Of a DNA stretch of 64,000 nucleotides, positions 31,893 to 40,125 are shown piece by piece. Under the pieces are notes generated by a model. That model did no database searches and was not told the DNA's origin. It saw only the letters and a list, made by a program, of their open reading frames with translations. The stretch lies in assembly GCA_913058575.1 (NCBI GenBank), contig CAJXRF010000023.1, forward strand, positions 1 to 64,000, in the 5' to 3' direction. The position numbers were made by a program, and so were the translations under genes. The stretch comes from an uncultured Bermanella sp. Lineage in GTDB: Bacteria > Pseudomonadota > Gammaproteobacteria > Pseudomonadales > Oceanobacteraceae. Positions within the stretch are counted from its first letter, which is position 1; each line of letters begins with the position of its first letter.

Positions 31893-32660
31893 ATGAGCAT
31901 TGAGCAGCAGAATTACCAGAAAAATGGCTTTATTCTGATAAAAGGGTTCTTTAAACCAGAAGAATTACACGACATACATAAAGTGGTGCAGTGCTTTCAT
32001 GAGTTATGGCTAAAGGATAATGCCCAATTTTATAATGAAAAAGCAGTTAACAGTGCTTATTTAACCAACAACAAGGGCCTTAATCATGTGGAACGCATGG
32101 TACTTTTTAGGCTACTAAGCTGTGATAAAATCAGTCGGCTACTTCATGAAGTCATTCCCGAATCTGCAACGTTTATGAATACTCAGTTGTTTTTTAATCC
32201 AAAGACTAAAAATCAAAAAAACTACTGGCATCGTGACCCGCAATATCACTTAACCATCGATCAGCAAAAAGAAGCGCTAAAAGGCCCTGATGTTTTGCAT
32301 ATCCGAGTGCCTTTAAAAGATGAGCCTGGTATAGAAGTGATTCCGGGCAGTCATGTGGGTTGGGATACTACAGAAGAGTTAGCGGTACGGTTGGGGCAAG
32401 ATGGCCATGTGAATTCTGAAGATCTAAGCGCGGGGGTTAAAATTCCGCTACTAGTAGGGGATGTATTGCTGTTTTCTGCCAATATGATTCATCGCGGTTT
32501 ATATGGTTTAGAGCGCTTTGCATTAGATCTTTTATACTTTGAACAGGACAGTGAGCTATTAAAATTTGTAGATCAAGACTGCCTGCCTAATGAGGAAGAG
32601 ATGAAAGAGCTAAATAACCCACCTGTATTTTTAAATGCCAAGCATCAGGCTATGGCCTGA
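31893..32660 (+). CDS. Phytanoyl-CoA dioxygenase (PhyH) family oxygenase
   Basis: Encodes 255 aa. The iron ligands appear as HRD (His113, Asp115) in KNYWHRDPQYHL and a distal His200 in NMIHRGLYGLERF, the 2-oxoglutarate/Fe(II) dioxygenase facial triad of the PhyH family. An N-terminal helical part (YQKNGFILIKGFFKPEEL) is typical. It should hydroxylate or otherwise oxidise a small organic substrate with 2-oxoglutarate, O2 and Fe(II). The substrate is unknown. A single gene with an in-frame upstream region that looks non-coding. Confidence 0.85.
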   Translation: MSIEQQNYQKNGFILIKGFFKPEELHDIHKVVQCFHELWLKDNAQFYNEKAVNSAYLTNNKGLNHVERMVLFRLLSCDKISRLLHEVIPESATFMNTQLFFNPKTKNQKNYWHRDPQYHLTIDQQKEALKGPDVLHIRVPLKDEPGIEVIPGSHVGWDTTEELAVRLGQDGHVNSEDLSAGVKIPLLVGDVLLFSANMIHRGLYGLERFALDLLYFEQDSELLKFVDQDCLPNEEEMKELNNPPVFLNAKHQAMA

Positions 32661-32675
32661 TTTTTTGTAATTTTT

Positions 32676-32703
32676 CTTGTTCATGCATAAAAACATGAAC
32701 AAG
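32676..32703. terminator. Hairpin between convergent genes
   Basis: CTTGTTCATG (32676-32685) pairs with CATGAACAAG (32694-32703) around an A-rich loop. T residues precede it on the + strand and no clean T tract follows, so termination efficiency is uncertain. Confidence 0.45.
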
Positions 32704-32730
32704 AGAATTCAATACACAAGGTATATTAAT

Positions 32731-33156
32731 TTAAAAGGTCAATTTGGCCGCTAACAATACATTCAAAAGCATCATGACAAAATCGGTGACAAAAATGAAT
32801 AACATGGTGCCTTTTAATACCTGCCAAACCCCTTCGCCTCGTCTATTTTGAAGGGCCGTGGGCACGTTAAAAATAAACTGCGAACCATGGGCCACTGCAA
32901 AAACAAATAATAAAATGGCTCGTTGTGCATCGCTTGGAAATACATCCAAATTAGCCAGTAGTAAAATATTGCATAGGGCAAAAGCAAAATTAAAGCCGCC
33001 TAAGAATCGCCCCGAGTGAATCAGTACGTCGAATACCGGCGTATTTCTTTGCTCTTTAGGTATCACAACTTTGGCAAAAATTTTAGGGCGTAATGAAAAG
33101 ACATTAAAGCCCATGACAAACCAGATGATATTTAAAACCAGTATTGTTTCTAACAT
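32731..33156 (-). CDS. Four-TM membrane protein, unknown
   Basis: Encodes 141 aa with four hydrophobic segments (starting at about residues 3, 48, 80 and 115), a GAGGAAGTAAC ribosome-binding region and the NVFSLRPKIFAKVV motif after the first helix. No named family is recognised. It is directly followed on the same strand, toward the left, by the PhyH gene's end (convergent), and to the right lies the tautomerase gene, also on the minus strand about 50 bp away, so the two may be co-transcribed under the same operator control. Confidence 0.65.
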   Translation of the reverse strand: MLETILVLNIIWFVMGFNVFSLRPKIFAKVVIPKEQRNTPVFDVLIHSGRFLGGFNFAFALCNILLLANLDVFPSDAQRAILLFVFAVAHGSQFIFNVPTALQNRRGEGVWQVLKGTMLFIFVTDFVMMLLNVLLAAKLTF

Positions 33157-33208
33157 GTTACTTCCTCATTTAATTGTGATGCAGGCTGGCCATTACTTAA
33201 ACCAATCG

Positions 33209-33421
33209 TTAGGGCATTAACTTTTTTAAACCAGCGGCAGTCACCTTATGCCCGCCAATGGCAAAGTTTCCCTCAGGGGACTCATTAATAATGACCCAAG
33301 CACTTTTTTGTATTTTTGGGCCCACCACTTTACCCACGGCCTCGGTAAGGGCCTGTGTTAATTGCTCCTTTTGTTCATCGGATAAAGCGCCTTCTACTGT
33401 GTTGTAAGTAATAACGGGCAT
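33209..33421 (-). CDS. 4-oxalocrotonate tautomerase family protein (copy 1)
   Basis: Encodes 70 aa from the ATG that places Pro right after Met (MPVITYN), as the family's catalytic N-terminal proline requires; the frame two codons longer is rejected. The rest (EGALSDEQKEQLTQALTEAVGKVVGPKIQKSAWVIINESPEGNFAIGG) is the typical beta-alpha-beta subunit. Such enzymes tautomerise or dehalogenate small oxo-acids in the cytoplasm. It is a paralogue of the gene at 34020, sharing even its promoter palindromes. The product is likely followed by the membrane protein gene on the left in one transcript. Confidence 0.85.
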   Translation of the reverse strand: MPVITYNTVEGALSDEQKEQLTQALTEAVGKVVGPKIQKSAWVIINESPEGNFAIGGHKVTAAGLKKLMP

Positions 33422-33458
33422 ATTCAACTCCTAATAATCGACATAATTTATTCTATAG

Positions 33459-33496
33459 GTTAACCGGCGTTAACTATATCGTTAACGCATGTTAAC
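33459..33496. promoter_or_regulatory. Paired GTTAAC-N4-GTTAAC operators, copy 1
   Basis: Two 16-bp dyads: GTTAAC-CGGC-GTTAAC (33459-33474) and GTTAAC-GCAT-GTTAAC (33481-33496), starts 22 bp apart, just upstream of the tautomerase gene (start 33421). The first also reads as a perfect palindrome. They are likely regulator-binding sites. Confidence 0.65.
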
Positions 33497-33552
33497 TTCT
33501 TGCGGCTCGTATTGTCAATGTGTGTGAAAAGGTCATGTGTCAGGAGATTTTT

Positions 33553-33648
33553 ATGGTTCGTGATCGCTTTTTACAGGTAGAGCTCCCCCTAGTTGTTTAT
33601 TTAGAGTGGGGGTTATGGGTTAGATATAAAATAGCGGCAGATACTTAG
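33553..33648 (+). CDS. Candidate 31-aa mini-gene divergent from tautomerase
   Basis: ATG 33553 is preceded by CAGGAG at 7-12 bp upstream, a good ribosome-binding site, and opens 31 codons: MVRDRFLQVELPLVVYLEWG, then LWVRYKIAADT. It would share the operator region with the divergent tautomerase gene. No family is known. A duplicated copy of the region upstream of the second tautomerase lacks this frame. Modest support only. Confidence 0.35.
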   Translation: MVRDRFLQVELPLVVYLEWGLWVRYKIAADT

Positions 33649-34019
33649 GTTTTACACTCCTGCTAACCCCAATTATAAGATGGTTCGCTTATCGTTATTT
33701 GGGAGCGCAGCCTCATGGCCGGTGGTGACAATGCAAGAGTTTAAATGCAAAGTTATAACCACCTAATAATTATTAAAAATTAAATACTATTTAACATTAG
33801 AGGTATCTTTTTATTATTTTAAAGTCACGCGTGGCGTTTTTTTTGGGGGGGGGAAGGATAAGATGTAAATCTATGGTGAGCTAGATGGTGTTTTGAATGG
33901 GTAAGGGTGAGTAATATAATAATTTCCGAGAAGCATAATTAGGTTTAGTCGATGCTCTAGCTATGGGGGTGATTGATAGAGTCCTTTCTATTGGAAATTT
34001 ACATTAGCTTGCTCGTTCT

Positions 34020-34217
34020 TTAAATTGGCAGTGCTGATTTACTGGCTACTCTTTTGGCAAAGTAACCTTCAGGTGACTCATTTATAATGACCCAAACCCC
34101 TTTTTTAATTTTTTCTCCCGCCACGTCACCTACCACTTTTTTAATACCTTGAATTATGGCTTCTTTTTGCTCGACGGTTAATGCGCCTTCCAATGGGTTG
34201 TAGGTAATCACAGGCAT
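34020..34217 (-). CDS. 4-oxalocrotonate tautomerase family protein (copy 2)
   Basis: Encodes 65 aa, MPVITYNPLEGALTVEQKEAIIQGIKKVVGDVAGEKIKKGVWVIINESPEGYFAK, with the N-terminal Pro in place. It is a diverged duplicate of copy 1 (shared MPVITYN, WVIINESPEG). The C-terminal end differs (KRVASKSALPI) and lacks the GGHKVTAAGL tail, perhaps a frameshifted or shortened end. It also shares the upstream operator pair and about 60 further bases, showing that a whole promoter-gene unit was duplicated. Confidence 0.8.
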   Translation of the reverse strand: MPVITYNPLEGALTVEQKEAIIQGIKKVVGDVAGEKIKKGVWVIINESPEGYFAKRVASKSALPI

Positions 34218-34254
34218 AGATTGCTCCTAATAACAGACGATAAAGTAATGTGAT

Positions 34255-34292
34255 GTTAACTGGTGTTAACTTAAAGGTTAGCGTATGTTAAC
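34255..34292. promoter_or_regulatory. Paired GTTAAC-N4-GTTAAC operators, copy 2
   Basis: GTTAAC-TGGT-GTTAAC (34255-34270) and GTTAGC-GTAT-GTTAAC (34277-34292), starts again exactly 22 bp apart as in copy 1. Flanking sequence (GTCAATGTGTGTG, then AAAGG) is shared too, so the unit was duplicated together with the gene. Confidence 0.65.
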
Positions 34293-34546
34293 TTCGCAAG
34301 AGCCGCCTTGTCAATGTGTGTGGAAAGGCCATGCATTGAACTAGGTTTCTATTTTATGTGTTCGTATTGGTGGGCTTTTGTGGGTAGTTTTACCCAAAGA
34401 GATGTTCATTTATCTCTGATTTTTTTCAGGTGGCTAGATGTTAATTGAGGCTAGTGTGATAGATCTGCGAAAGTAACAAAGGATATTTCTTTTTTTAGTA
34501 TATCTGTATGGTGAGTCGAGCGGATAATAATTTCAAGGATAGGGTA

Positions 34547-34996
34547 ATGCTGCCTGCTAAGAAAATTTTTCACTTTTATATTTCAAACACTCTTTTCGCT
34601 ATTTTCTTAAGCGCTTTTTCATTTAGCACTTTTGCCCAGGTGCTATTGAAAGCACAGACTTCTTGGGATGGCGGTAAGATTGAATACCCACAAGGGCAGA
34701 CTGAGGTCACCTCTCACCGGCTTGTTGTTACGCCTCAGACGGATATGCCGTTTCACTGCCACCCTGTACCAACACAAGCACATATTCTTAGGGGGCAGTT
34801 ATTGGTAGAAACCCTAGGGGGTAAAACCACAACATTGAAAGGGGGCGAATCTGTCATAGAGGTGATGAATACGCTGCATCGGGGTAAGGCCATTAATGGC
34901 GATGTGGAACTGGTGGTGTTTTATGCGGGCGCTGAAGGGGTGCCAAATACAGTCTTACAGGGCAGCCCGTTAAGCGCACAATACTGCACTCCTTAA
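34547..34996 (+). CDS. Exported cupin-domain protein
   Basis: Encodes 149 aa from the ATG at 34547; an ORF from 34508 would be 13 codons longer without a better ribosome-binding site. The N-terminal hydrophobic segment ending FSTFA is a signal peptide. The mature part is a cupin: MPFHCHPVPTQAHILRGQLLVETLGGKTTTLKGGESVIEVMNTLHRG, with His residues suited to metal binding. Its role is unknown; periplasmic cupins of this type occur as single genes. It stands alone. Confidence 0.75.
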   Translation: MLPAKKIFHFYISNTLFAIFLSAFSFSTFAQVLLKAQTSWDGGKIEYPQGQTEVTSHRLVVTPQTDMPFHCHPVPTQAHILRGQLLVETLGGKTTTLKGGESVIEVMNTLHRGKAINGDVELVVFYAGAEGVPNTVLQGSPLSAQYCTP

Positions 34997-35142
34997 ATAC
35001 TCATAAAGACTTACTTGTTTTTGAGTAGTTAATATTCCTAATTGATCTGGCACTTATCACTTTAAACTGCCAGAAATGGAACAAAGCTGGTCTACAATTA
35101 ACTGCAAACTGCTTTAATTTTCCGTTATTCACGAGAACCACC

Positions 35143-35361
35143 ATGCAGGAACCTTATCTTTTATTATGGGGTGCTTTTTTTAGTGTGATAGGTTTGTGTT
35201 TTTTTCTTTACGGAAAAAACACAAAGAAAGACTTATTGTTTTACACCGGGGTATCGTTGTTTATTTACCCTTACTTTATTTCTGATGTGATCGTCATGAT
35301 TCTTGTGGGCATGCTGCTGTTGTCATTTCCGTATTTTTATAAACAAATTACCCAAAAATAA
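35143..35361 (+). CDS. Small two-TM membrane protein
   Basis: Encodes 72 aa with a helix at each end of a short polar loop (GKNTKKDLLFYTG): LLWGAFFSVIGLCFFLYG and FIYPYFISDVIVMILVGMLLLSFPYFY. No family is recognised. A strong bidirectional terminator follows at once (35362). It is convergent with the SPOR gene. Confidence 0.6.
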   Translation: MQEPYLLLWGAFFSVIGLCFFLYGKNTKKDLLFYTGVSLFIYPYFISDVIVMILVGMLLLSFPYFYKQITQK

Positions 35362-35386
35362 AAAACCCACCTATTAAGTGGGTTTT
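35362..35386. terminator. Bidirectional intrinsic terminator
   Basis: AAAACCCAC (35362-35370) pairs with GTGGGTTTT (35378-35386) around CTATTAA, with A and T runs on both sides. It separates the small membrane protein gene from the convergent SPOR gene. Confidence 0.85.
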
Positions 35387-35417
35387 AGTTTTTCTGGTTG
35401 AGTAAGCTTTACTTGGC

Positions 35418-36017
35418 TTAAAGTGTGGTTTTTATTTCCACAGGGTTTATGCCCATGCTGACCATTTGGTCTTGTGCTTTGTTCATTTTTGAGCGGTTTT
35501 CAAAGGGCCCTGCAAACACTCGGTACCAAGTGGCACCATTAATGTCAGCGCTTTCTATCTGAGTATTAAAACCATTTAACGTCAATTGAGCCTTCATGCG
35601 ATCGGCTCGTTCTTGAGTTTTAAAGGAAGCGGCTTTCAGGCGGTATTGAATTTTCTTACCGTCTTTGTTGTATCCCTTAGGGATAGATTTGTATTCCGCT
35701 ACCTTTTCTACTTTAACGTCTTTGTTCTCTAGAATTTCAAAAAACTCATAATTATCTACCGCTTTATTAACGGTTTCGTTTTTAACGTTTTCAGGTAACT
35801 CGTCTTTAAGGGCTTTTTGTAAAGCTTCATTAGCCGCCTGTTTGGCGCTGTCTTTAATCTTTTGCTTGGCCGTTTTGGCCTGCTCGGTTAAAGATTGGGT
35901 TATCTTGTCTATGTCATCACTGGCTGGAATGGTGGTGAGATAAAATAGAAAGCCCACAAAGCTTAATGCCACAAGAGGAGTAAATACCCACACCCAATTG
36001 GGAGCACCTTTAGACAT
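35418..36017 (-). CDS. SPOR domain protein
   Basis: Encodes 199 aa. A single N-terminal membrane anchor (WVFTPLVALSFVGFLFYLTT) leads to a charged, coiled-coil-like linker and a C-terminal SPOR domain: QYRLKAASFKTQERADRMKAQLTLNGFNTQIESADINGATWYRVFAGPF. SPOR domains bind denuded septal peptidoglycan, placing the protein at the division site. It follows argS, the usual neighbourhood of FtsN-like SPOR proteins in this group; that link is why it is called FtsN-like, not proof that it is FtsN. Confidence 0.85.
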   Translation of the reverse strand: MSKGAPNWVWVFTPLVALSFVGFLFYLTTIPASDDIDKITQSLTEQAKTAKQKIKDSAKQAANEALQKALKDELPENVKNETVNKAVDNYEFFEILENKDVKVEKVAEYKSIPKGYNKDGKKIQYRLKAASFKTQERADRMKAQLTLNGFNTQIESADINGATWYRVFAGPFENRSKMNKAQDQMVSMGINPVEIKTTL

Positions 36018-36021
36018 ATTC

Positions 36022-36085
36022 GTTAACCTCTGTTGTTAACTGTAAATAAGCGCGCGAGTACATAATTGTTAACCTCCGTGTTAAC
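36022..36085. promoter_or_regulatory. GTTAAC-rich intergenic region between argS and SPOR gene
   Basis: Four GTTAAC hexamers occur at 36022, 36035, 36068 and 36080 within 64 bp, arranged as two related units (GTTAACCTCTGTT and GTTAACCTCCGT, each followed by GTTAAC). The spacing (13 and 12 bp) differs from the tautomerase operators (10 bp). Function is unknown. Confidence 0.35.
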
Positions 36086-36109
36086 AGGTAAGCCAGTAAG
36101 GCTGTCATA

Positions 36110-37795
36110 TTACATTTCCTGCGGAGCGCTAATGCCCAACAAGTCTAAACCATTTACCAATACCTGACGCACAGCTTGAGTGAGCGTAATACGCGCGTCA
36201 CGTAAATCAGCATCATCAACAATAGTTTTATGATTGTTGTAATACGAGTGGAAATCACCGGCCAATTCGTGAAGGTAATTGGCGATCATGTGTGGTGCAT
36301 TAGCGGTACAGGCGGCTTTTACAATTTCAGGGAAGCGAGCCAGTTTATTGGCCAAAGATTTTTCTTGTTCTTCAACCAATGCATCAATCTTGGCTAAGCC
36401 GTTTGATAAATCCCAGTGTAATGTTTCGCTGCTCAGTTTACGTAAAATGCTGCAAATACGCGCGTGGGCATATTGAATGTAATAAACTGGGTTGTCGTTT
36501 GATTGGCTTAGGGCCAAATCAATATCGAAAGTTAATTGTGAACTGGGCGCACGTGCTGCCAAGAAATAACGGGTGGCATCTAAGCCCACTTGATCAATAA
36601 GGTCACGCAGGGTCACGTAACTACCAGCACGCTTAGAAATTTTCACTTCTTCGCCGCCCTTCATTACCATGACCATTTGGTGCAATACGTAGTCAGGCCA
36701 GCCTTCAGGAATATCCATTTTCAACGCTTGTAAACCAGCACGTACACGGGTGATGGTAGAGTGATGATCGCTACCTTGTTCGTTAATGACTCGGCCAAAA
36801 CCACGCTTCCATTTATTAAGGTGGTATGCCACATCTGGCACGAAATAAGTGTAGCCACCATCGGTTTTGCGCATTACGCGGTCTTTGTCATCGCCAAACT
36901 CGGTGGTTTTTAACCAAAGGGCGCCACCGTCTTCATAGGTGAAACCATTTTTAATTAAAGTTTGTACTGCCTCTTCCACATTGCCTTGCTCGTATAAAGA
37001 GCTTTCTAGGAAGTACACATCAAAATCGACTTCAAAGGCTTTTAAATCTAAATCTTGTTCACGACGTAAATACGCCACGGCAAAATGACGAATGCCGTCA
37101 ACGTCGTCAGCATCTTTAGTACCTGTAAAAGATTGATCGGCACTTTCAACGGTTTCACCCTTCATGAAACTTTCAGCAAGCTCAGTAATGTAATGACCTT
37201 GATAGCCGTTTTCTGGCCAGCTGGCGTCTTCAGGGCCTAAACCTTTACAACGGGCCTGTACTGATAATGCTAAGTTGTTAATTTGGGCGCCGGCGTCGTT
37301 GTAATAAAACTCACGAGTACAATCCCAACCGTTGGCCAATAAAAGGCGACTAATGCAATCACCTACCGCAGCACCACGACCATGACCCACATGCAAAGGG
37401 CCAGTTGGGTTAGCAGATACATACTCCACCTGAACCTTTTGGCCTTTGCCTGAATCGTTATGGCCAAACTTACTGCCTTGTTCAAAAATGGTATTTATTA
37501 CGGAAAGGCTGGCCGCTTCGGTAACAAAGAAGTTAATGAAGCCTGGGCCGGCAATTTCTGCTTTGCTAAGAATAGGGCTGTCAGGCAGGTTATTAATGAT
37601 TTCTTGGGCCCAATCGCGAGGCTTTTGCTTGGCAAGTTTAGTGCTCACCATGGCAATATTTGAAGCGTAATCGCCGTGGGCTTTATCTTTACTGTCTTCC
37701 ACCATAACTTTTGGTGATGCGTCTTCTGGCAATTTACCCTGAGAAATAAGGGCGGCTAGGCTTTGCTCTATTAGGCTGGAAAGTTCTTGTTTCAT
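36110..37795 (-). CDS. argS: Arginyl-tRNA synthetase
   Basis: Encodes 561 aa from the ATG at 37795, which gives the usual start MKQELSSLIEQSL; an extended frame begins at 37945 and is not supported. It charges tRNA-Arg with arginine, a class I synthetase in the cytoplasm. The HIGH-type motif appears as ANPTGPLHVGHGRG, and the KMSKS counterpart as KISKRAG in GGEEVKISKRAGSYVTLRDLI. An N-terminal additional domain and a C-terminal DALR anticodon domain (NYLHELAGDFHSYYN, ending QVLVNGLDLLGISAP) are present. Length fits the bacterial family. It is followed by the SPOR gene on the same strand, the typical order. Confidence 0.95.
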   Translation of the reverse strand: MKQELSSLIEQSLAALISQGKLPEDASPKVMVEDSKDKAHGDYASNIAMVSTKLAKQKPRDWAQEIINNLPDSPILSKAEIAGPGFINFFVTEAASLSVINTIFEQGSKFGHNDSGKGQKVQVEYVSANPTGPLHVGHGRGAAVGDCISRLLLANGWDCTREFYYNDAGAQINNLALSVQARCKGLGPEDASWPENGYQGHYITELAESFMKGETVESADQSFTGTKDADDVDGIRHFAVAYLRREQDLDLKAFEVDFDVYFLESSLYEQGNVEEAVQTLIKNGFTYEDGGALWLKTTEFGDDKDRVMRKTDGGYTYFVPDVAYHLNKWKRGFGRVINEQGSDHHSTITRVRAGLQALKMDIPEGWPDYVLHQMVMVMKGGEEVKISKRAGSYVTLRDLIDQVGLDATRYFLAARAPSSQLTFDIDLALSQSNDNPVYYIQYAHARICSILRKLSSETLHWDLSNGLAKIDALVEEQEKSLANKLARFPEIVKAACTANAPHMIANYLHELAGDFHSYYNNHKTIVDDADLRDARITLTQAVRQVLVNGLDLLGISAPQEM

Positions 37796-38059
37796 GGGGA
37801 CCTTAGCATTCACGGTTGTCGCCGATGTGAAACCCGTTTTTACCCTTTGGGTAACTCTGGGCTGGCGCTCAAAAATTGTGCGGATTATCCCATTTTGCAG
37901 GGCATGGTGACAAGTTGTCTGACTGCTGTATTTAGCTTGTTTCATGGGCTTAGGGCGAAATGTTTAATTGGGCCGTACAGAATCTTTTTAAACCCTTGAT
38001 AAATCTCTACCGCGTAAGGGTTGTTGCTTTGCTTTAGCTTATTTTTAGGCAAATAGTTG

Positions 38060-38081
38060 ATATATGAAAAAACGTATATAT
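38060..38081. promoter_or_regulatory. Candidate ArsR operator
   Basis: ATATATG-AAAAAA-CGTATATAT, an AT-rich dyad about 63-84 bp in front of the arsR ATG (38144). ArsR-family repressors bind such inverted repeats and release on arsenite. Confidence 0.5.
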
Positions 38082-38143
38082 GATATGGCGCATATTTAAA
38101 TGAGCCAGCTTAAAGCTACTAATACCTGAATGAAGGAGTAAGT

Positions 38144-38485
38144 ATGTCGCCGTTACAGGTGTTCAAGTGCCTAAGTGATGACACCCGTTTAAAGGTGTGC
38201 CTGCTGATTCGTGAGCATGGTGAGCTTTGTGTGTGTGAGTTAGTGGAGGCGCTGGATGAAATACAGCCCAAAATTAGCCGTCATTTAGCCAATCTAAGAA
38301 GCTGTGGATTATTGCAGGACCGGAAATCAGGCCAGTGGGTGTTCTATTCGTTACATCCGCAAATAGAAGACTGGTTACGTGAAACCCTGCATCAAGTGAG
38401 CGAACATCATGTGGAATATATATTTGCATGCTCGCAACGTTTACACGCCATGCAAGGGCGGCCTGAGCGTGAGAAATGCTGCTAG
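38144..38485 (+). CDS. arsR: ArsR family metalloregulator
   Basis: Encodes 113 aa. The winged-helix domain (LSDDTRLKVCLLIREHGELCVCELVEALDEIQPKISRHLANLRSCGLL) carries ELCVCEL, the Cys-Val-Cys arsenite-sensing motif of ArsR/SmtB repressors. It would repress itself, arsC and the ACR3 gene until As(III) binds. A second cysteine pair lies at the C-terminus (EKCC). It is the first gene of the three-gene arsenic operon. Confidence 0.9.
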   Translation: MSPLQVFKCLSDDTRLKVCLLIREHGELCVCELVEALDEIQPKISRHLANLRSCGLLQDRKSGQWVFYSLHPQIEDWLRETLHQVSEHHVEYIFACSQRLHAMQGRPEREKCC

Positions 38486-38574
38486 CGAATCACCGTTAGT
38501 AACGATTGTAATAGCCTGTTGTACCGCAGGGTATTGTGGATTAAAAATTTAGCCTTAAAAATTAAGTGTGAAAT

Positions 38575-39048
38575 ATGAAAATTTTATTTATCTGTACCCA
38601 TAATCGCTGCCGCAGCATTTTGTCGGAAGCCATTGTTAATCATCAAAATGACCCACGCCTAATAGCGGCCAGTGCTGGCAGCCAGCCTGTGGGTGAAGTA
38701 CACCCATTAAGTGTTAAATACTTAAATGAAGCAGACATTAAAACCGACGGCTTAAAAAGTCAGTCTTGGGATGATTTGGAAAATTTTAACGCAGATGTGG
38801 TGGTGACTGTATGTGACAGCGCAGCAGGTGAAGCGTGCCCAGTGTGGTTTGGTAAAAGCATTAAATTGCACTGGGGGCTAAATGACCCATCTAAAGTGCA
38901 AGGCACAGATGAAGAAATTAAAGACGCGTTTTTACAGGTCATGCAAGAAATAGAAAATCGCGTAAAGGCTATTTTAAGTTTGGATTTAAACAACTTAAGC
39001 GGTGATGCCTTAAAAGCGGCGCTAGTGAAGTTGGGTGCACAGGGTTAA
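38575..39048 (+). CDS. arsC: Arsenate reductase, LMW-phosphatase type
   Basis: Encodes 157 aa. The start MKILFICTHNRCRSILSEAI contains the C-X5-R-S loop (Cys7, Arg13, Ser14) of low-molecular-weight protein tyrosine phosphatase-type arsenate reductases. Later DVVVTVCDSAAGEACPVWFG carries further cysteines of the thioredoxin-coupled catalytic cascade, and LHWGLNDPSKVQG is typical. It reduces arsenate to arsenite, which the ACR3 gene next door exports. Confidence 0.92.
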   Translation: MKILFICTHNRCRSILSEAIVNHQNDPRLIAASAGSQPVGEVHPLSVKYLNEADIKTDGLKSQSWDDLENFNADVVVTVCDSAAGEACPVWFGKSIKLHWGLNDPSKVQGTDEEIKDAFLQVMQEIENRVKAILSLDLNNLSGDALKAALVKLGAQG

Positions 39049-39111
39049 CTAAACCTACTTTGCTTTTAATGGTTATTCCAATTTATTTGATTGATTTTAA
39101 AGAGAAGTGTT

Positions 39112-40125
39112 ATGGGGATTTTTGAACGCTACCTGTCGGTATGGGTGGGTCTTGGCATTATTGCTGGGGTGATATTAGGCTATGCCTTGCCAGATGTATT
39201 TGCGGTGATTGCCACCTGGGAATATGCCCATGTGAATATTTTAATTGCGGTGTTAATTTGGTTAATGGTGTACCCCATGATGGTACAGGTGGACTTTTCA
39301 TCCATTAAAGATGTGGGCAAAAAACCCAAAGGCTTAGCCTTAACGCTTGTGATTAATTGGTTAATTAAACCTTTTACTATGGCTGCACTAGGTTGGTTAT
39401 TCTTTAAAGTATTTTTTGCGTCAATGGTGGACCCACAAACCGCCAATGAATACATTGCCGGCATGATTTTATTAGGTGTGGCCCCTTGTACTGCAATGGT
39501 ATTTGTATGGAGCCAAATGACGAAGGGCGATGCCAATTACACCTTGGTTCAAGTGAGCGTAAACGACGTAATCATGATATTTGCATTTGCGCCCATTACC
39601 GCATTTTTATTGGGCATGACCGATATCACAATTCCTTGGGAAACACTGATATTGTCGGTGGTTTTGTATGTATTGCTGCCACTAGTTGCCGGTGTCATTA
39701 CTCGCAAAGCACTGGATAAAAAGGACGACCATCACAAACTTAATGATTTTTTAGCCAAGATTAAGCCATATTCTATTGTGGGTTTAATCAGCACCGTGGT
39801 TTTACTGTTTGGTTTTCAAGCGCAAACTATTTTAGATAAACCACAAGATATTTTCCTAATTGCCATTCCGTTAGTGATTCAAACATATGGTATTTTCTTT
39901 ATCGCTTACGCCTTAGCGAAATACATGAAGTTGCCTCACAATATCGCTGCCCCTGCTTGCATGATTGGCACCAGTAACTTCTTTGAATTAGCTGTAGCAG
40001 TAGCCATTAGTTTGTTTGGTCTTCACTCAGGTGCAGCACTTGCCACTGTGGTGGGGGTACTGGTTGAGGTGCCAGTTATGTTGAGCTTAGTAGCATTCGC
40101 CAACAGAACCCGTCACTGGTTCTAA
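39112..40125 (+). CDS. arsB: ACR3 family arsenite efflux transporter
   Basis: Encodes 337 aa from the ATG at 39112 ([15 protein letters not shown]); the frame from 39091 adds seven unlikely residues. Ten membrane helices, with the ACR3-specific Cys motif [13 protein letters not shown] in the fourth helix and [15 protein letters not shown] in the ninth. It pumps As(III) out across the inner membrane. arsR-arsC-ACR3 gives complete arsenate resistance. The symbol arsB is used loosely; ACR3 is not homologous to the E. coli ArsB pump. Confidence 0.92.
   Translation: MGIFERYLSVWVGLGIIAGVILGYALPDVFAVIATWEYAHVNILIAVLIWLMVYPMMVQVDFSSIKDVGKKPKGLALTLVINWLIKPFTMAALGWLFFKVFFASMVDPQTANEYIAGMILLGVAPCTAMVFVWSQMTKGDANYTLVQVSVNDVIMIFAFAPITAFLLGMTDITIPWETLILSVVLYVLLPLVAGVITRKALDKKDDHHKLNDFLAKIKPYSIVGLISTVVLLFGFQAQTILDKPQDIFLIAIPLVIQTYGIFFIAYALAKYMKLPHNIAAPACMIGTSNFFELAVAVAISLFGLHSGAALATVVGVLVEVPVMLSLVAFANRTRHWF

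Larger units (their letters stand above)
33428..34019. other. Intergenic between the tautomerase copies
   Basis: About 590 bp. It holds the two palindromes at 33459-33496, the candidate mini-gene at 33553-33648 and a hairpin CTCCCCCTA...GAGTGGGGG (about 33581-33610). A long G tract is at about 33844-33851. The rest shows no supported feature. Confidence 0.45.

Noticed and set aside
36022-36085. GTTAAC repeats as members of the TetR-like regulon
   Set aside because: The hexamer spacing is 13 and 12 bp, not the exact 10 bp (N4) of the other sites, so they are kept apart.
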